From Medicago truncatula (lineage: Eukaryota; Streptophyta; Magnoliopsida; Fabales; Fabaceae): a stretch of 64,000 nt of DNA. A program made the translations under genes and the position numbers. The notes beneath the pieces were generated by a model. The model did not search any database, had not been told where the DNA came from, and saw only the letters and a list, made by a program, of their open reading frames with translations. The DNA lies in the NCBI RefSeq assembly GCF_003473485.1, contig NC_053045.1, positions 58,012,494 to 58,076,493 of the forward strand, in the 5' to 3' direction. Below are positions 1 to 11,639 of this stretch, piece by piece; position 1 is the first letter of the stretch; each line of letters begins with the position of its first letter.

Positions 1-920
1 ATGGGTCCTTTATATTATTTATTTGTAACACTCTGGTCCTTTATCTTTATTTTTTCCCGTTTAGGTCCTTTATCTCTCTTAAAAGCACATATACATCTTT
101 TTTCGCATTTTTTTATTAAAAAATACATAATTTTATTTTTAAAAATATATTTTTATTAAAACTAAAAAAAAACCAAAAATATGATGAAGATGTTCATCAT
201 CTTCATCTTCTTCCTTTGAATCTTCATCATATTCTTTAAATAAAAAAACATTCTACTAATATATATCTCCAAATATCGTGAATTAATCTTATATTAACCT
301 CAAATCTTCTTTTAAACACAAAAATCAAAACCTTAATTTCACAAATGTTGTAAGGCGGATGGTGGAGGCTTAGTCACTGGCGGAAGGGTTAGACTTTACA
401 AAAGTTAAGATTGTTCTGAAAACAACAAAATTGATGTGCAAAGCTGCTCTCAATTTTGGGGTTATTTTTATGCTGGACTTGATTATTGAGTTAGAAAATA
501 ATAATAATAATATACAGCGTTGCAATTTATATAACTAAATCTTTTTTTTTTTTTTGTGATGAAACTAAATCTCTTTCTTTATAGGGTTTTGATTTTTGTG
601 TTTAAAAGAAGATTTGAGTGAATATAACATTAATTCGTGATATTTTGAGATATATTTGTTTAGAAATTTTTTTGAATCAATGAAGATGATGAAGATTTAA
701 AGGAAGAAGATGAAGATGATGAACATCTTCATCATATTTCTACATTTGTTTCATTTTTAATAAAAATATATTTTAAAAAATAAAATTATGTATTTTTTTT
801 AATAAAAAAAATGAGAAAAAGGATGTATATGTTCTTTTATAAGAGATAAAAGACCTAAGCGGAAAAAAATAAAGATAAAGGATCCAAGTGTAACAAATAT
901 ATAAGATAAAAGACCTCTAA
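1..920. mobile_element. Foldback (long-TIR) non-autonomous element, left edge at the window start
   Basis: Bases 1-235 and about 690-920 are imperfect reverse complements of each other. Both contain the 'ggtcctttatctt' motif, the A/T-rich arm with 'atacataattttattttt', and the 'gatgaagatgttcatcatcttc' region. The middle, about 300-600, is unique AT-rich DNA with no recognisable gene. The left end coincides with the window edge, so the terminus and target duplication cannot be checked. The type is inferred from architecture only. Confidence 0.55.
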
Positions 921-2890
921 TGTAATCATGTCTATAATTAAATAAAAATTAAAAGTATTAAAAGTTACCTTATGATTATAATTGATTCTTTTTTTAGAAA
1001 AAAAAATTGACTCATTTGTGACATTTAATGTTGCCAATATATATTACATTTTGATTGGTTGATATCATGAGAAGGTAAAATACCCTCTAAACAAGAGAGG
1101 GTAATCTAAAAAAAAAAGCTTTTATTTTGTATTGTTTCATATTTTATAATATGATTTAAAATTATATGTTAATTTTTTTTTAACGGCCAAATAAATTATT
1201 TATATAAACGAAAGAGGGAATTATTACAAATGTTTTAACCCACCTAAACGGAAAAAAGTACAAAGGATACTCATCCCCAACTAGATACAAACTTAGAAAC
1301 TAAGAAAATGAGACAAAGGAGATCAGGGTTCAAAAACAACTCAAAATACATGCAAGGCCCCCCTTTTCTCCTAGAAATCAATGTTGATCTGACTCTAACA
1401 CTTTACCTACTCAACAAATATCATTCAACCATAATGATTCAAACTTGACCGGCCTTATCGGATTAAAATTAACTACATTAGACTTCTCTTCCCCCATATT
1501 TAGCTTTTTAACACGTCCTTCCATGTAGTTACTTCTCCATTCAAACATCTCCACCACCATTTTGCTATAAGAGCAAAAAAAAACTATATGTAATGATATT
1601 GTGAATTAAAAATAAAGAAAAATATGCATCTAAATTTTGATTATATTAAAATGAACATGCAATACTATTTTTCTTTACACTTTGTATGTTAGATTTATGT
1701 CGCTAATTTTTTTAAAAAAATATTAAAGAAAAAGAAATTGTAAATTTTAACATAATATATAAGGGGGTGTAATTCAAACTTTTCTTATACATGATGAGAG
1801 TGTTGCAAAAACAACCCTCAAAGAAAAATTTAATCAATATGTATAGTTTGTGAGGTAAAAGTTAATTGACAACCTTACCCGTATGTGGGAATGAATTCGA
1901 GGGGAAAGAAAGTATAAATGAATTTATGATTCAGAAATATCATGCTTCCTTCCGCCACATCTTAGCTTTGAGCCTCTAACTCATCTTCAAACTCTCCTTA
2001 TCTTCGTAATTTCTCCATGACTTCTTCCAAGAAATCTACCTCAGATGCATGTTGCTGGATCTTCTTCATCAATGACCTGCTTTTTTATGAAATTACACAT
2101 TTTAGTCCCTGTAACATTTTTCTTAAGCATTTTAGGGACTAAAAAAGTTAATGAAAATTTTTGATAGGGACTAAAATGCTGATGGAAAATATTTATAGGG
2201 ACTAAAAAATAAAAATGTTGATGAAAATTTTTATAGGGACTAAAAAGTATAATTTTATTTTGTAGAAACTAAAAACAAAATTCTGAATATTTATAGAGAC
2301 CATTTACTTAATTAACCCTATATTTTTTTGGATTCGGTAATTCAACTAATTTGAAATAAAAGATAAAAAGTTTGACTCATAGAATAAATATTGATATAAA
2401 TAATTAATTACTAACATTTACCGTTTGATAAAACTAAAAAACTACATATATATTCCTTTTGGCTTGTAACAAACAAGTTAACAATCTACGTCACAATGTT
2501 TACGTAGGCAAGAGAACGTAATATTTAGACATGCAATGAGAGATAGCGTGTTTGACACTGAGATATATCCCTTAAAAATTTAAAAGAAACCGATTGCTAT
2601 GTAAAATATATAGTTCCTTCCAAAAAAAAAAATGTAAAATATATAGTTATGGAATAATTTTGAAGAATCAGATTTCTAGTAACTTTGATGAAATATCTAC
2701 TACAGTACCAGCCTTCCTTCATTGAATATTTTCCCTTTTAATCCAACCATGTGTATTTGACAAAAATAGTATCATGTTTTTTTTATAACAAAGATATAAC
2801 CATTTCTTTGCTGAGATTTGTGTTGCTTTGCTAGCTAGCTATTGAGAGCTCTACCAAAAAAAACTACCATAGTATTTAGTAGGAGTGTGA
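921..2890. other. Gene-less AT-rich stretch with a short repeat cluster
   Basis: No gene is supported here. At 2095-2290 the motif 'tagggactaaaa' recurs four times at roughly 45-65 bp spacing, each time with 'gatgaaaattttta' nearby. This looks like a decayed MITE arm or a small tandem array. The rest is AT-rich spacer with no coding signature. Confidence 0.4.
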
Positions 2891-2899
2891 GTGTGACTC

Positions 2900-3203
2900 T
2901 TTTTTGTTTATGTCTATATATATATTACACGTGTTCAAAATTATAAGTCGTTTTAAGAAGAAAAAATTTATCTGGAATTATAAGTCGTTTTACAATATCA
3001 ATGAAGTATTAATGTTAATTTTTCTATTATACACATAACTATTTATTATTGTCTATTCTTCGAATTTTTTAATTTATCTTTCTCATACAATTTACTATAG
3101 ACAGTTTTATAAAACAACTCATAATATTTCTTTAAATACAAAATTAATCATGTTTATTCGTACCTGTGGACAATCTTGTTTATTTGGAACAAAGGGAGTA
3201 GTT
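2900..3203. mobile_element. Stowaway-like MITE (decayed)
   Basis: The stretch contains two 'aattataagtcgtttta' motifs near the left end. It finishes with 'ggaacaaagggagta', which is the plus-strand right end of the common plant 'CTCCCTCCGTTCC' Stowaway type. The left terminus is poorly preserved. Confidence 0.4.
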
Positions 3204-3508
3204 CGTTGCATTTATTTTACTTGATAATTTATAGGGTACACTTGAAAAATTCCATACACATTGGTACAATTAATTGATGTTTAAATTAATAGTTAGATAT
3301 TTTTTTTTTAAATTATTATAAACAATGATATGATGTTTTTTTTAAAGAAATGATATTTTCTATAACATTAAATTCAACAAATAACATTTTATTTTATTTA
3401 GTAAAAAAACATGTTATTTTATAAAAATTGCCGTTAATATATTGATTTAGAAAACAAATATACCGGTATACTTGGGGATTTGATCTACTTTATTAGGCTA
3501 GACTTGTC

Positions 3509-3597
3509 TGTCCCCATAAATTTAGCTCAGTTGATAAAGACAATGTAAAATATATGTAAGTTCCAGGATTCGAATCCTGGTCATGCACCACCAAAAA
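3509..3597 (+). mobile_element. Short tRNA-derived SINE
   Basis: A-box-like 'tagctcagttgataaaga' and B-box 'ggattcgaatcc' lie in tRNA-like order, followed by a short A-rich tail. Near-identical 14-bp direct repeats flank it: 'aggctagacttgtc' at 3495-3508 and 'aggttagacttgtc' at 3598-3611, with one mismatch. That is typical of a LINE-mobilised SINE. The body is too short and degenerate to be a working tRNA gene. Confidence 0.7.
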
Positions 3598-3611
3598 AGG
3601 TTAGACTTGTC

Positions 3612-4519
3612 CCATAATAGGTTTGTGTTTCCTAATTATCAATTTCTTTAATTTTCTCTGTTGATACGGTTTATGTCCAACTCTCTTTTCTTGTACTCTT
3701 CTTCTTTTCCTTTCCTTATGATTCTTTTCTTTTTATTTTCAATATAGGAATCATATTCACATTCACCGTATCTCCATGATTTTTTTCTTTTTCCTGAACT
3801 ACCAAATAATTTGAGTTGAAGAGAATCTCTCCGGCCCAGATTGTATCGCCAACCTTCGGTATTATACCCCAAATCAAGCTCATTAAATGGAGAAAGAATC
3901 CTTCATATATTTTCTGCAATAAAAGGAACACCGAAAGTATGAAACATAATTAAATTAAGGAAAATTCTATGGTGAAGTATGATAATGACTTTTTTGGTGA
4001 AGTTAAATTGATTTTCACAATATTTGAATCCTTCAATTGACAAAACCCCCTTTTCTTAGAAATCCTAAAAATTAAATATTTATATACTAATGTTCTTCAA
4101 TTTTTTCGAAAAACAAACAGAATAATAAAAATTATAAAAAATCATCACATCCTCCTCCATACTACTTTTCGCCTTGAACACATAAATTTTCATTTGTGCA
4201 TTAAGATTGAAATTTCCCTTAATATTTTGTATGATGACTGATTTATAATAAGGTAAAGTTTAGTCTTAGAATGGTCCACCAGCAGACACTAGTTGACATG
4301 ACATCAACAATTATATCATTGACTAAACTTTAACATATCCAAAAAAATCAGTTTCCTAACTGCACCGTAGAAGCCCCCTTAAGTTAATTCAATAGAGTTT
4401 TCCCACCGTTTAGGTCAAAAATATGGATATATTCCAAGGTAAATTCCTATGTATCATAAGTTTGATTGAATACCATTCCATTACCAATACGTTATGTTAA
4501 AACTCATTCAAAAAAAATT
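3612..4519. other. Gene-less stretch
   Basis: Open reading frames of about 70 codons exist on the minus strand at 3650-3930, but they have no start context, splice signals or family resemblance that I recognise. The remainder is AT-rich spacer. Confidence 0.35.
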
Positions 4520-4528
4520 TAAAAAATA

Positions 4529-4921
4529 AGCTTAAATATGTATTTGATCCTTGCAATTAGGGGTCGTTTAAAAATTGGTCCCTGTAATTGCTAATCCTTG
4601 CAAACTAGCCTTGCAATCATTAATCATTTAAAATTTCGTCCTTTGACCAATTTAATCACTGCCATGTCACTAATTTGATGACGTGGCAATCACTGCCACA
4701 CATGAAATTCCAATTTTGCCCTTAAGAAGAGGACAAAATATTGAAGAAAGAATTGGAAACCCAGGGGTAAAATTGGAATTTCATGTGGCGTGGCAGTGAT
4801 TAAGTGGGGAGAGGGACGAAATTTTAAATGATTAAACAATGCAAGGGTAAATTGTCAGGATTAGCGATTACAGAGATCAGTTTTTAAACGACCCCTAATT
4901 GCAAGGATCAAATACATAGCC
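4529..4921. mobile_element. Foldback MITE with 9-bp target duplication (Mutator-like)
   Basis: The arms begin 'gcttaaatatgtatttgatcc' on the left and end as its reverse complement ('ggatcaaatacatagcc') on the right. They continue as inverted repeats through the 'ggtccctgtaatt', 'gacgtggcaatcactgcc' and 'atgaaattccaattttgcc' segments. The 9-bp sequence 'taaaaaata' is duplicated exactly at 4520-4528 and 4922-4930. A 9-bp duplication is the Mutator-superfamily hallmark. There is no coding content. Confidence 0.75.
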
Positions 4922-5081
4922 TAAAAAATATATTATAATTCATAAGCCTTAGTTCGATTGAAAATGATTGATATTTTGAGATGTGTGAATGTAGGCCCAT
5001 ATTCTTTCTTGGTTCCGCTTAGTTGGACATAGGTGCTGCATTGCAGTTGCAGGGCAAGTTCAAAGAACCATTTTTCTTTTC

Positions 5082-5088
5082 TATATAA
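5082..5088 (+). promoter_or_regulatory. TATA box of the small protein gene
   Basis: The sequence 'ctatataagggg' lies 88 bp before the ATG at 5176. It would place transcription start near 5113 and give a leader of about 60 bases. Confidence 0.6.
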
Positions 5089-5175
5089 GGGGGAGACAGG
5101 ATTCTATTGAAGCAACCAGAAAACACACACAAAGCATAATAACTATTCCCTCAACTTCAACTTCAACATCAATTA

Positions 5176-5442
5176 ATGGCACCTGAAACAAACCTGAGAG
5201 AGATAGGTTTGGAAGGGTTTGATCTGATAGAGAAGTTGTATGGAGCACCAAGAAGGGCCAAGAACAACAGGGTATTTCCTGCAAGACAAGGACGTTGGGT
5301 GGTTCAAGTTCCCAATGATGAAATGGAAGAGCCTCTTGCCATGAATAGTAATGAGGTAGCTGCTCGTTTTAGCGGGATACTTGTTGTTGATTACTTCATG
5401 GGAAAACCACAAGTTCGTTGTAGTAGACCAATTCGAACTTAA
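5176..5442 (+). CDS. Small plant protein of unknown function (88 aa)
   Basis: This is a complete intronless reading frame of 88 residues preceded by a good TATA box (5082-5088) and an A-rich leader. The start context 'aattaATGGCA' is favourable in plants (GCA as second codon). The product is basic and arginine-rich. It has two conserved-looking blocks, one around residues 18-45 (IEKLYGAPRRAKNNRVFPAR) and one near residues 60-80 (ARFSGILVVDYFMGKPQVRC). I see no signal peptide, membrane segment or known catalytic motif. Codon use looks coding, and the frame is not a shadow of another gene. I do not recognise the family and give no function. A repeat with its own USE and TATA-like motifs begins about 60 bp downstream. 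Confidence 0.65.
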   Translation: MAPETNLREIGLEGFDLIEKLYGAPRRAKNNRVFPARQGRWVVQVPNDEMEEPLAMNSNEVAARFSGILVVDYFMGKPQVRCSRPIRT

Positions 5443-5484
5443 TATCACTTTTCTAATTCACACTTCTCATATCTGTTGGTTTGC

Positions 5485-5640
5485 AAGTGTGAGTTATATG
5501 TCCCACATTGAATAAAATAGTAAAGGTTGAACACCTTATAAGTAAGAGGACCCATAAACCCACTGCCTTAAGGTTTTGGGTAAGAGCGTGGTGTCTCTCT
5601 TGTTTATGTGTTGTTCTAGGAAGCAGCTCAATGACCTGCA
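5485..5640 (+). repeat. Repeat with USE-like and TATA motifs
   Basis: The motif 'gtcccacattg' (5500-5510) resembles the plant snRNA upstream sequence element. It is followed 25 bp later by 'ttataagta' (5536-5544) and the block 'cccactgccttaaggttttggg'. This combination is a familiar dispersed repeat in legume genomes. The 25-bp spacing is of the Pol III type, unlike the 32-bp spacing at 47.4 and 57.2 kb. No snRNA body (Sm site or stems) follows. Confidence 0.45.
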
Positions 5641-5739
5641 AATTTTATATATTATGGAGGTCTTTTGCAGCTGTAGCTATATCATATGGGACTTTATATA
5701 TTTTCAGTCCTTGTATATGTGTTTGATGTACTGAAATTT

Positions 5740-6385
5740 GAGTGCAAGTCGTAAAGAAACTGAGCGTGTGCTTTTTCTTTTCTTTTCTTTTCTTCCACAA
5801 CTTTTATTTTATCGGCACCACCTATATGACCCTTTTCCCATTTTTGCCACTCTCTCCAATGGTGCCAATTGCCAAATATTTAATTGTCTCTTCTCTCAAG
5901 TCATGATTGAGTTCAACCAAGTTATACTTACATTACATTATAAATCTTGAATGAGATTATTTGCTCTCTCTGATCTTACATGGGATAAATCAATAACTTA
6001 TTATTTTAGATATCTTGTTGAATTCTAACACAGTTCAAATTTAGGATAAGAATGTTTACTATAGAGGTGTGATATGATAAATTTTTGAATTAAGAAAATG
6101 CATTACCTTCTAACTATACCATTACAATGACTTCGATGCAAGAATATAACATTGTCCGGATGACTTTTGATACAAAAATTTAATGTATCAATCCTGACTC
6201 TCGCTCATCTACCAAGCTTAATAAATGATTATGATACCACTTGCAAGAAAGTCTAGTAGAATGTCAGAGCAACATGTTAATAATCTATGACCGTTAAGAG
6301 ATCATGACACCACATCTCTGTCTAAAACTTTAAGGCATTGAAAATATTAGTCTTATCTCTTATATCCACTTTAAATTTATGGTGA
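5740..6385. other. Gene-less stretch
   Basis: AT-rich spacer. Short frames are present, but none has coding character or conserved motifs. Confidence 0.35.
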
Positions 6386-6387
6386 CA

Positions 6388-6557
6388 ACTAGAGTACCCA
6401 TGGAAGAATGGTGGGTAATTTATCCCGCCCAACCAATACACATTAGCCACATAAACACATTTTTAAGTGGTATCCATGAACTATCTTGACTCCACCAACA
6501 AATTGCTCATTTTCATTGGTTGGTGGGTAAATTACCCACCATTCTTCAAAGGTAATC
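6388..6557. mobile_element. Small foldback MITE
   Basis: The left arm 'gaagaatggtgggtaattta...cccaaccaat' is matched by its reverse complement 'attggttggtgggtaaatta...cattcttc' on the right, around a loop of about 60 bp. 'ctaga' occurs at both outer edges and could be the target duplication. Confidence 0.6.
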
Positions 6558-6559
6558 TA

Positions 6560-7506
6560 GAAAAAACCTAAACTTAATTATTCATAGTCAATATATGACT
6601 ATTATTCACACTTGAATACCAACAAACTAGTCTAAGTGTGAATGTCTCACATCAATTATGAATGTGTTCAATGTTAAATATGTATTACTATTCATTCTTA
6701 TAGTAAGGATGTCTTGATTTTGAAACTATTCTACTAGATAAATATAGTTGTTCATTCTTTACCTTGATGGATTTGTCAACATGAAAATCGTTGACACGGA
6801 GAGATATTAGAATCTGATACTCAAAAAGAAACACACTCTTAGCCTTAGGCCTCAAGTCTTCACCATCATGGTCAACCCTTTAGGGTTCCTATTGGTTTTT
6901 ATTTTTCTAATCAAATGACTTGGTTTTTCTTGTGTAAGAAATAATAAAAATTTATTATTCTCGCTTGCTCGTGTGGGACTCAACGGATCCTCTCTCCCCA
7001 AAAGAATAACTTAACTGTGAAGATCAAATAATCAAGATCATGCTTATTTGTTGTTAAAAAAATATATATATGATGCTTATTTTACAAGCTCAGTGCAATA
7101 CTTGAAACTTGGGATACTTCCGTATAAATATATATCAATATGCCAAGGATAAAATCTTATTCTTGTTGATGAGGGACTATGTAATACCACAATCAACACA
7201 CCGAAAATATAATATATAGTTCACTATTCATTAATCATTATGCAAGATTGTGATATATGGTGATTTAGAGATTATAAGAATTTAAATCTCTTTTGTCAAA
7301 AAATATAAAAGAGAATTTAAATCTCAATTTGTTATGGAAGACGTTGAGGATAACTGGATATAAAACGTCCATCACAGTTCACAACCTACCTATCATTAGA
7401 AGTTTTGATAATAATATAGACTCTTTAAAAAAACGAATGTTCTGTTGCCGACTCGGTGATTAAGTCATGGAAATACTCTCACTTAATGTGGTATTAAGAA
7501 ATGAAA
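6560..7506. other. Gene-less stretch
   Basis: AT-rich DNA with no supported gene. A segment at 6610-6670 ('caagtgtgaatgtctcacatc') resembles the repeat at 5485, in weaker form. Confidence 0.3.
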
Positions 7507-7514
7507 CATCAAGT

Positions 7515-8423
7515 CAGCGGCGGATCTTCTCGGGAGCGGAAGGGAGCTGCGGCACCCCCCACTTTTTTTTTTTTTTTTATATATATATACTCCAACTGCA
7601 GTGCTCACCCTGTGATTGTGAGCATCTTCTCTCTCACGGCACCCCACAACTTTACTTCCTAAACCATCCACACCAATTCCTTCCGCCGCCGATCTCAAAT
7701 TTCCGATCGCCGCAGATTCCAATTTCAATTCCTTTCCGTCCTTAAGCTCTTGTGGCTTCTCTCTTTCGTTATCGTATCAGTTACCGATGTCGGGATTGCG
7801 ATTTAGTTTGCAGCAGTCACAATTGCGACTTGAGTAAGAGAATCAAATTGAACCTTTTGCATATTCAAAGAATCAAATTGAGTGTTTGGAGAAAAGGAGG
7901 TGAAGAAGACGATGCTTCTATCTACCTGCAAAAAGCACAAATGTAGTGTTGTGTTGTGGTTGTGGGTTCTCTGTGTGTGTTTTTTTTTTCATTACTTCAA
8001 AACAAAATCTGATAGTTTTTTTTTTTTTTGGTAGATAGACGAAATGGCAAAGCCATTATAAACTCACACACACAAGTGGAGGTACCGGGGTTCGAACCTC
8101 GGTCATGGCATCCGGCCTAACAATTTCGGCATTTTGCCAGTTGAGCTAGGACTTCTGGATCAAAATCTGATAGTTATCATTCAATAATATTACTCATCCA
8201 TGTTTTTTTTTTAATAAAAAATACATTACATAGTGGCTTGCTGGCTGCTACGACGGTGGGAACTTGTTAGTACTCATCCCTTGTATACATATTTTTATTT
8301 TGTTTTGTGTTAATATTATTTTGATTTTTTATAAAATTATATATGCCTCTAATAAATTTCAATTATAATATTTTAGGTAGTATTTACGGCTCCCCCTAAC
8401 ATTTTGAGCAAGATCCGCCACTG
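7515..8423. mobile_element. Non-autonomous hAT element with exact 8-bp target duplication
   Basis: Terminal inverted repeats are 'cagcggcggatctt' on the left and 'aagatccgccactg' on the right. They are flanked by the exact 8-bp duplication 'catcaagt' at 7507-7514 and 8424-8431. An 8-bp duplication with CAG-GGCGG ends fits the hAT superfamily. No transposase is present. The interior (about 7600-7950) has GC-richer, exon-like composition and may be host-derived, but I do not recognise it. A SINE has inserted inside (8018-8160). Confidence 0.85.
8018..8160 (-). mobile_element. tRNA-derived SINE inserted in the hAT element
   Basis: Read on the minus strand it has an A box ('tagctcaactggcaaaa'), a B box ('ggttcgaacc', within 'ccgaggttcgaaccccgg') and an A tail (the T run at 8018). 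The 15-bp target duplication 'caaaatctgatagtt' is exact at 8003-8017 and 8161-8175. The insertion postdates the hAT element. Confidence 0.88.
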
Positions 8424-8431
8424 CATCAAGT

Positions 8432-9640
8432 AGATTTTTAAAAGATTGGCCAGCAGAAAATAGACAAGTTCAATGTGTGGCAAAAGAAGAGCTTTAATTT
8501 GGGAGCACAAATTAAATCCAATCTATACTTGACTGCAGCAGGGAAGATCCAGATGAAGGATTTTTATCCAACACAAATTATGATCCTCTTCAAGTACATG
8601 TAATGTAATGTAATGTTTGATCAGTTATAGAAGATCCACAAATAGGATTTTTGCAGCTTAAATTAAGTATTAGGCTTTGACCCATTGGTACTTCCATTTT
8701 TTTTCATTGTTCTGTTTCTAGTGAAATTTGTAGTTTTTGAACTTGGTACAATTCATTTGTTCATTCTTCTTTTTTTTATTGTAACCTAGTACAATTTTTT
8801 ACTTTTTGAACTTTTCTATTTGCGATAGACATTTTAAATTTTTATTGTGATGTTTTACAATGAATTGAACGATTTAGTTATCTCATATTATACTATAAAA
8901 GGGCTCTGATAAACACATACATACCTTTTTTTTTTTTTTTTTTTATGTATCTTGTACTTGTAGTTGTACTAGTGAAAATTGACTAGGAAAGTTTGATTAA
9001 CTACACACACATTTTTTAAGATATAAGACTAATTTGACATGGAAAACAAATAAAGAATTTGTTTCAAATTTTAAATAAAGTTTTTCTTTCTTTCAATCTC
9101 ACCATCTACTTACTTGCAACGGACCAAATTTTAAATGAAATTAAAAAACTACTGGCATAACTTTGTCCTATCTTTGAGTAAAGATGTAATCGTTGACCCT
9201 TTGATGGTGTAATTTTTGTTTGATACTTTTGATCCTCATTGTTCATCAAAGAAATATAAAAGCACCAATTCAACATCACACACAATTTGTATAATAATAT
9301 TCCATTTTTATCAGAATAGCTACAAATTTAGAGAAAGACAAATGAAGTATATCAAATTATGCTTTATATATATGTGTTTTTATCTATTGTCCGCAGCCAA
9401 AAAATTTAAGCGATATATTTTTTGGACAACGGTTAATATTTTTCAACCAACGAAGAGAAGGAAATTGTGCTTTTGCTGCTATTAGAATGTGGGAGTTAGG
9501 GGATGGGAGGAATTGAACCCGAAAGAAGGGGGCACAATTAATGCACACAATGCATCACTAAATTTAGCTAAACTAAATAAGTCATAAAAGCTATTAGTTT
9601 CCGTTGATTTAGATGAACCATTTATTTTTTCCGTTAAGAA
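8432..9640. other. Gene-less stretch upstream of the polygalacturonase
   Basis: AT-rich spacer with a long T run at 8930-8943. An open frame at 9216-9485 shows no protein family resemblance. Regulatory sites for the downstream pollen-type gene may lie in 9490-9640, but I cannot assign any. Confidence 0.3.
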
Positions 9641-9646
9641 ACATGT

Positions 9647-9653
9647 TTATATA
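9647..9653 (+). promoter_or_regulatory. TATA box of the polygalacturonase gene
   Basis: 'tttatatagta' lies about 120 bp before the ATG at 9770 and predicts a transcription start near 9680. Confidence 0.55.
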
Positions 9654-9769
9654 GTAGATAAGCCATGAATGAGGTATCATTTCCCCATTTCCTATAAGCC
9701 TCCTCGGAGGCCCCTAAGCTCTCCAAATTGTTAAAAAGATAATTACTTCATAACAAGCATCGAAGCACA

Positions 9770-11622
9770 ATGGCCGTTGCAAAGAGTGTTGTTATTCTTA
9801 TTTTGCTCTTTGCATTGGCCAGTTATGCAGATGCTGCTCCTAAACCAAGGCCTCCCGTTGGTCATGATGTTTTCGGGGTTAGAAAAAGCTCTAAGGATGT
9901 CCTCCTTCCCGGGGAGAAACTAGTTAATGTCTTGAGTTTTGGCGCCAAAGGTGATGGTGTGACTGATTGCACTCAGGTAAAATCATCTCAAGTTTCTACA
10001 TCGTGGTTGCAAAATCAGATTATAAGATGCGAAGAAATATTATTTATGTTAATTTTCAAGATTTAAACAATAAAATTGAGGATTATAACTCCTTCAATAT
10101 TACTAGGCTCGAGTTATCTACTTGAGACATGATGCCATTTTTATAAACAATTTTTCAAATTTTATCTCTTATTAACACATGATTTGTGTTTTGTCCATGC
10201 AGGCTTTCATGCAGACATGGCAAGCAGTCTGCAAAAAACCAGGACAAAACAGGTTTTATGTTCCTGCTGGTAGATTTTTGGTTTCGGAAATAATTTTTGC
10301 AGGACCATGTCTTGCTCCAAAGCCAGTAACAATTCAAGTGGTAGGAACTATTTTGGCTACCACTGATATTTCTGAGTATGCAAACGGAAGATGGTTCGAG
10401 TTTCAAGACTTGAATGGCCTAAAAATGCTCGGTGGAGGTACTTTTGATGGACAAGGTCAAGAATCATGGAAATTCGCTGAGGATTGTAAATCTGGCAACG
10501 GAGATACTGCTTGTGTGCCAAATCCACCCGTAAGTTTAACACTAATTAATTAATTAACATATGATCTCATTAATATATGGTCTTCTTCACTAATATAATG
10601 TTATTAATAATTTGGGAATGCAGAGTTTGTATTTCACAAAAGTGCAAAATGCAATTATAATGGGCATTAAATCAGTGAATCCCAAAGGATTTCACGTATT
10701 CGTTACTCAATGTTCAAACATTAGGTTGCAAAGACTTAGGCTCACTGCACCTGATACCAGCCCAAACACTGATGGCATTCATATTAGCACCTCCTACGGT
10801 GTGAAAATAAATAGATGCACCATTGGAACCGGGGATGATTGTGTCGGTATGATAGACGGTTCTGAACAAATTGCGATCAACAAACTCAAATGTGGACCTG
10901 GACATGGTATCAGGTAATTAACTAACTAATGTAACAAAGTTTAACATCCAATACACATGAATCATCTTTTCCATGATTTTGATATATACATTTAAAATGT
11001 ATATATCAAAATGAAAGCCATCTGTTTAAGCTATATATATCGTAAATTTGATTTATGACAAATTTCCTTTGTTTTGATTTATTTATGCATGACAGTATCG
11101 GTAGTCTTGGAAGGAGAGCAGACGAGCGAGAGGTGAAAGGTGTAAGGGTACAGAACAGTGAATTGATTGGCACAGACAACGGTTTGAGAATAAAATCATT
11201 TCCAGAGAGATTTGCTGGTGGAGCATCTGAGATATTTTTCACTAACATTAACATGACAAATGTTAAAAATCCAATCATTATTGACCAGGAATATGAATGT
11301 GATGATATTTGTAAAAAGAAGGTACTTATTTGCACTACAACAAAAACTATTTTAACAGCAAGATGTTAATAATTGTGATACTTATATATTTATTTACGTG
11401 CAGCCTTCATTGGTGAAGATTGCAAATATTCATTTTTCAAATATAAGGGGAACTTCAGCTACACCAATGGTAGTGGATATGAGATGCAGCAAGATGCATA
11501 CATGCCCCGGTGTTACATTTAATAACGTCGACCTAAAGTTTGGATCAGCCCTTACCACAGCTAGATGTGTCAATGTTAAGCCTGTCTATACTGGCTTGGC
11601 AAAGCCACCAATTTGCCCATAA
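9770..11622 (+). CDS. Exopolygalacturonase (GH28), pollen type, complete
   Basis: Five exons: 9770-9976, 10203-10529, 10624-10913, 11096-11321 and 11404-11622. All have GT-AG borders and a continuous frame, giving 422 residues, the normal family length. Residues 1-22 form a secretion signal ending at ADA. The four classic GH28 motifs are present in order: SPNTDGI, GTGDDC (catalytic aspartates), GHGISIGSLG (split by intron 3, catalytic histidine) and RIK (as NGLRIKSF). Cysteines near the C-terminus (CPGVTF, PPICP) are as expected. The enzyme hydrolyses alpha-1,4-galacturonan in the cell wall. The close relatives I recall (PGA3 type) act in pollen and pollen tubes, so the expression site is inference. 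It looks intact. Confidence 0.93.
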
Positions 11623-11639
11623 AATTTCTTATTTTATCA

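Noticed and set aside
3648-3931. Minus-strand frames of 71-74 codons beginning MGYNTEGWRY and MFLLLQKIYE
   Set aside because: They overlap in different frames, have no promoter or splice evidence and match no family I recognise. I considered a plastid origin but could not support it.
9216-9485. 89-codon plus-strand frame upstream of the polygalacturonase
   Set aside because: AT-driven Lys/Phe/Tyr-rich translation with no start context, promoter or homology signal.
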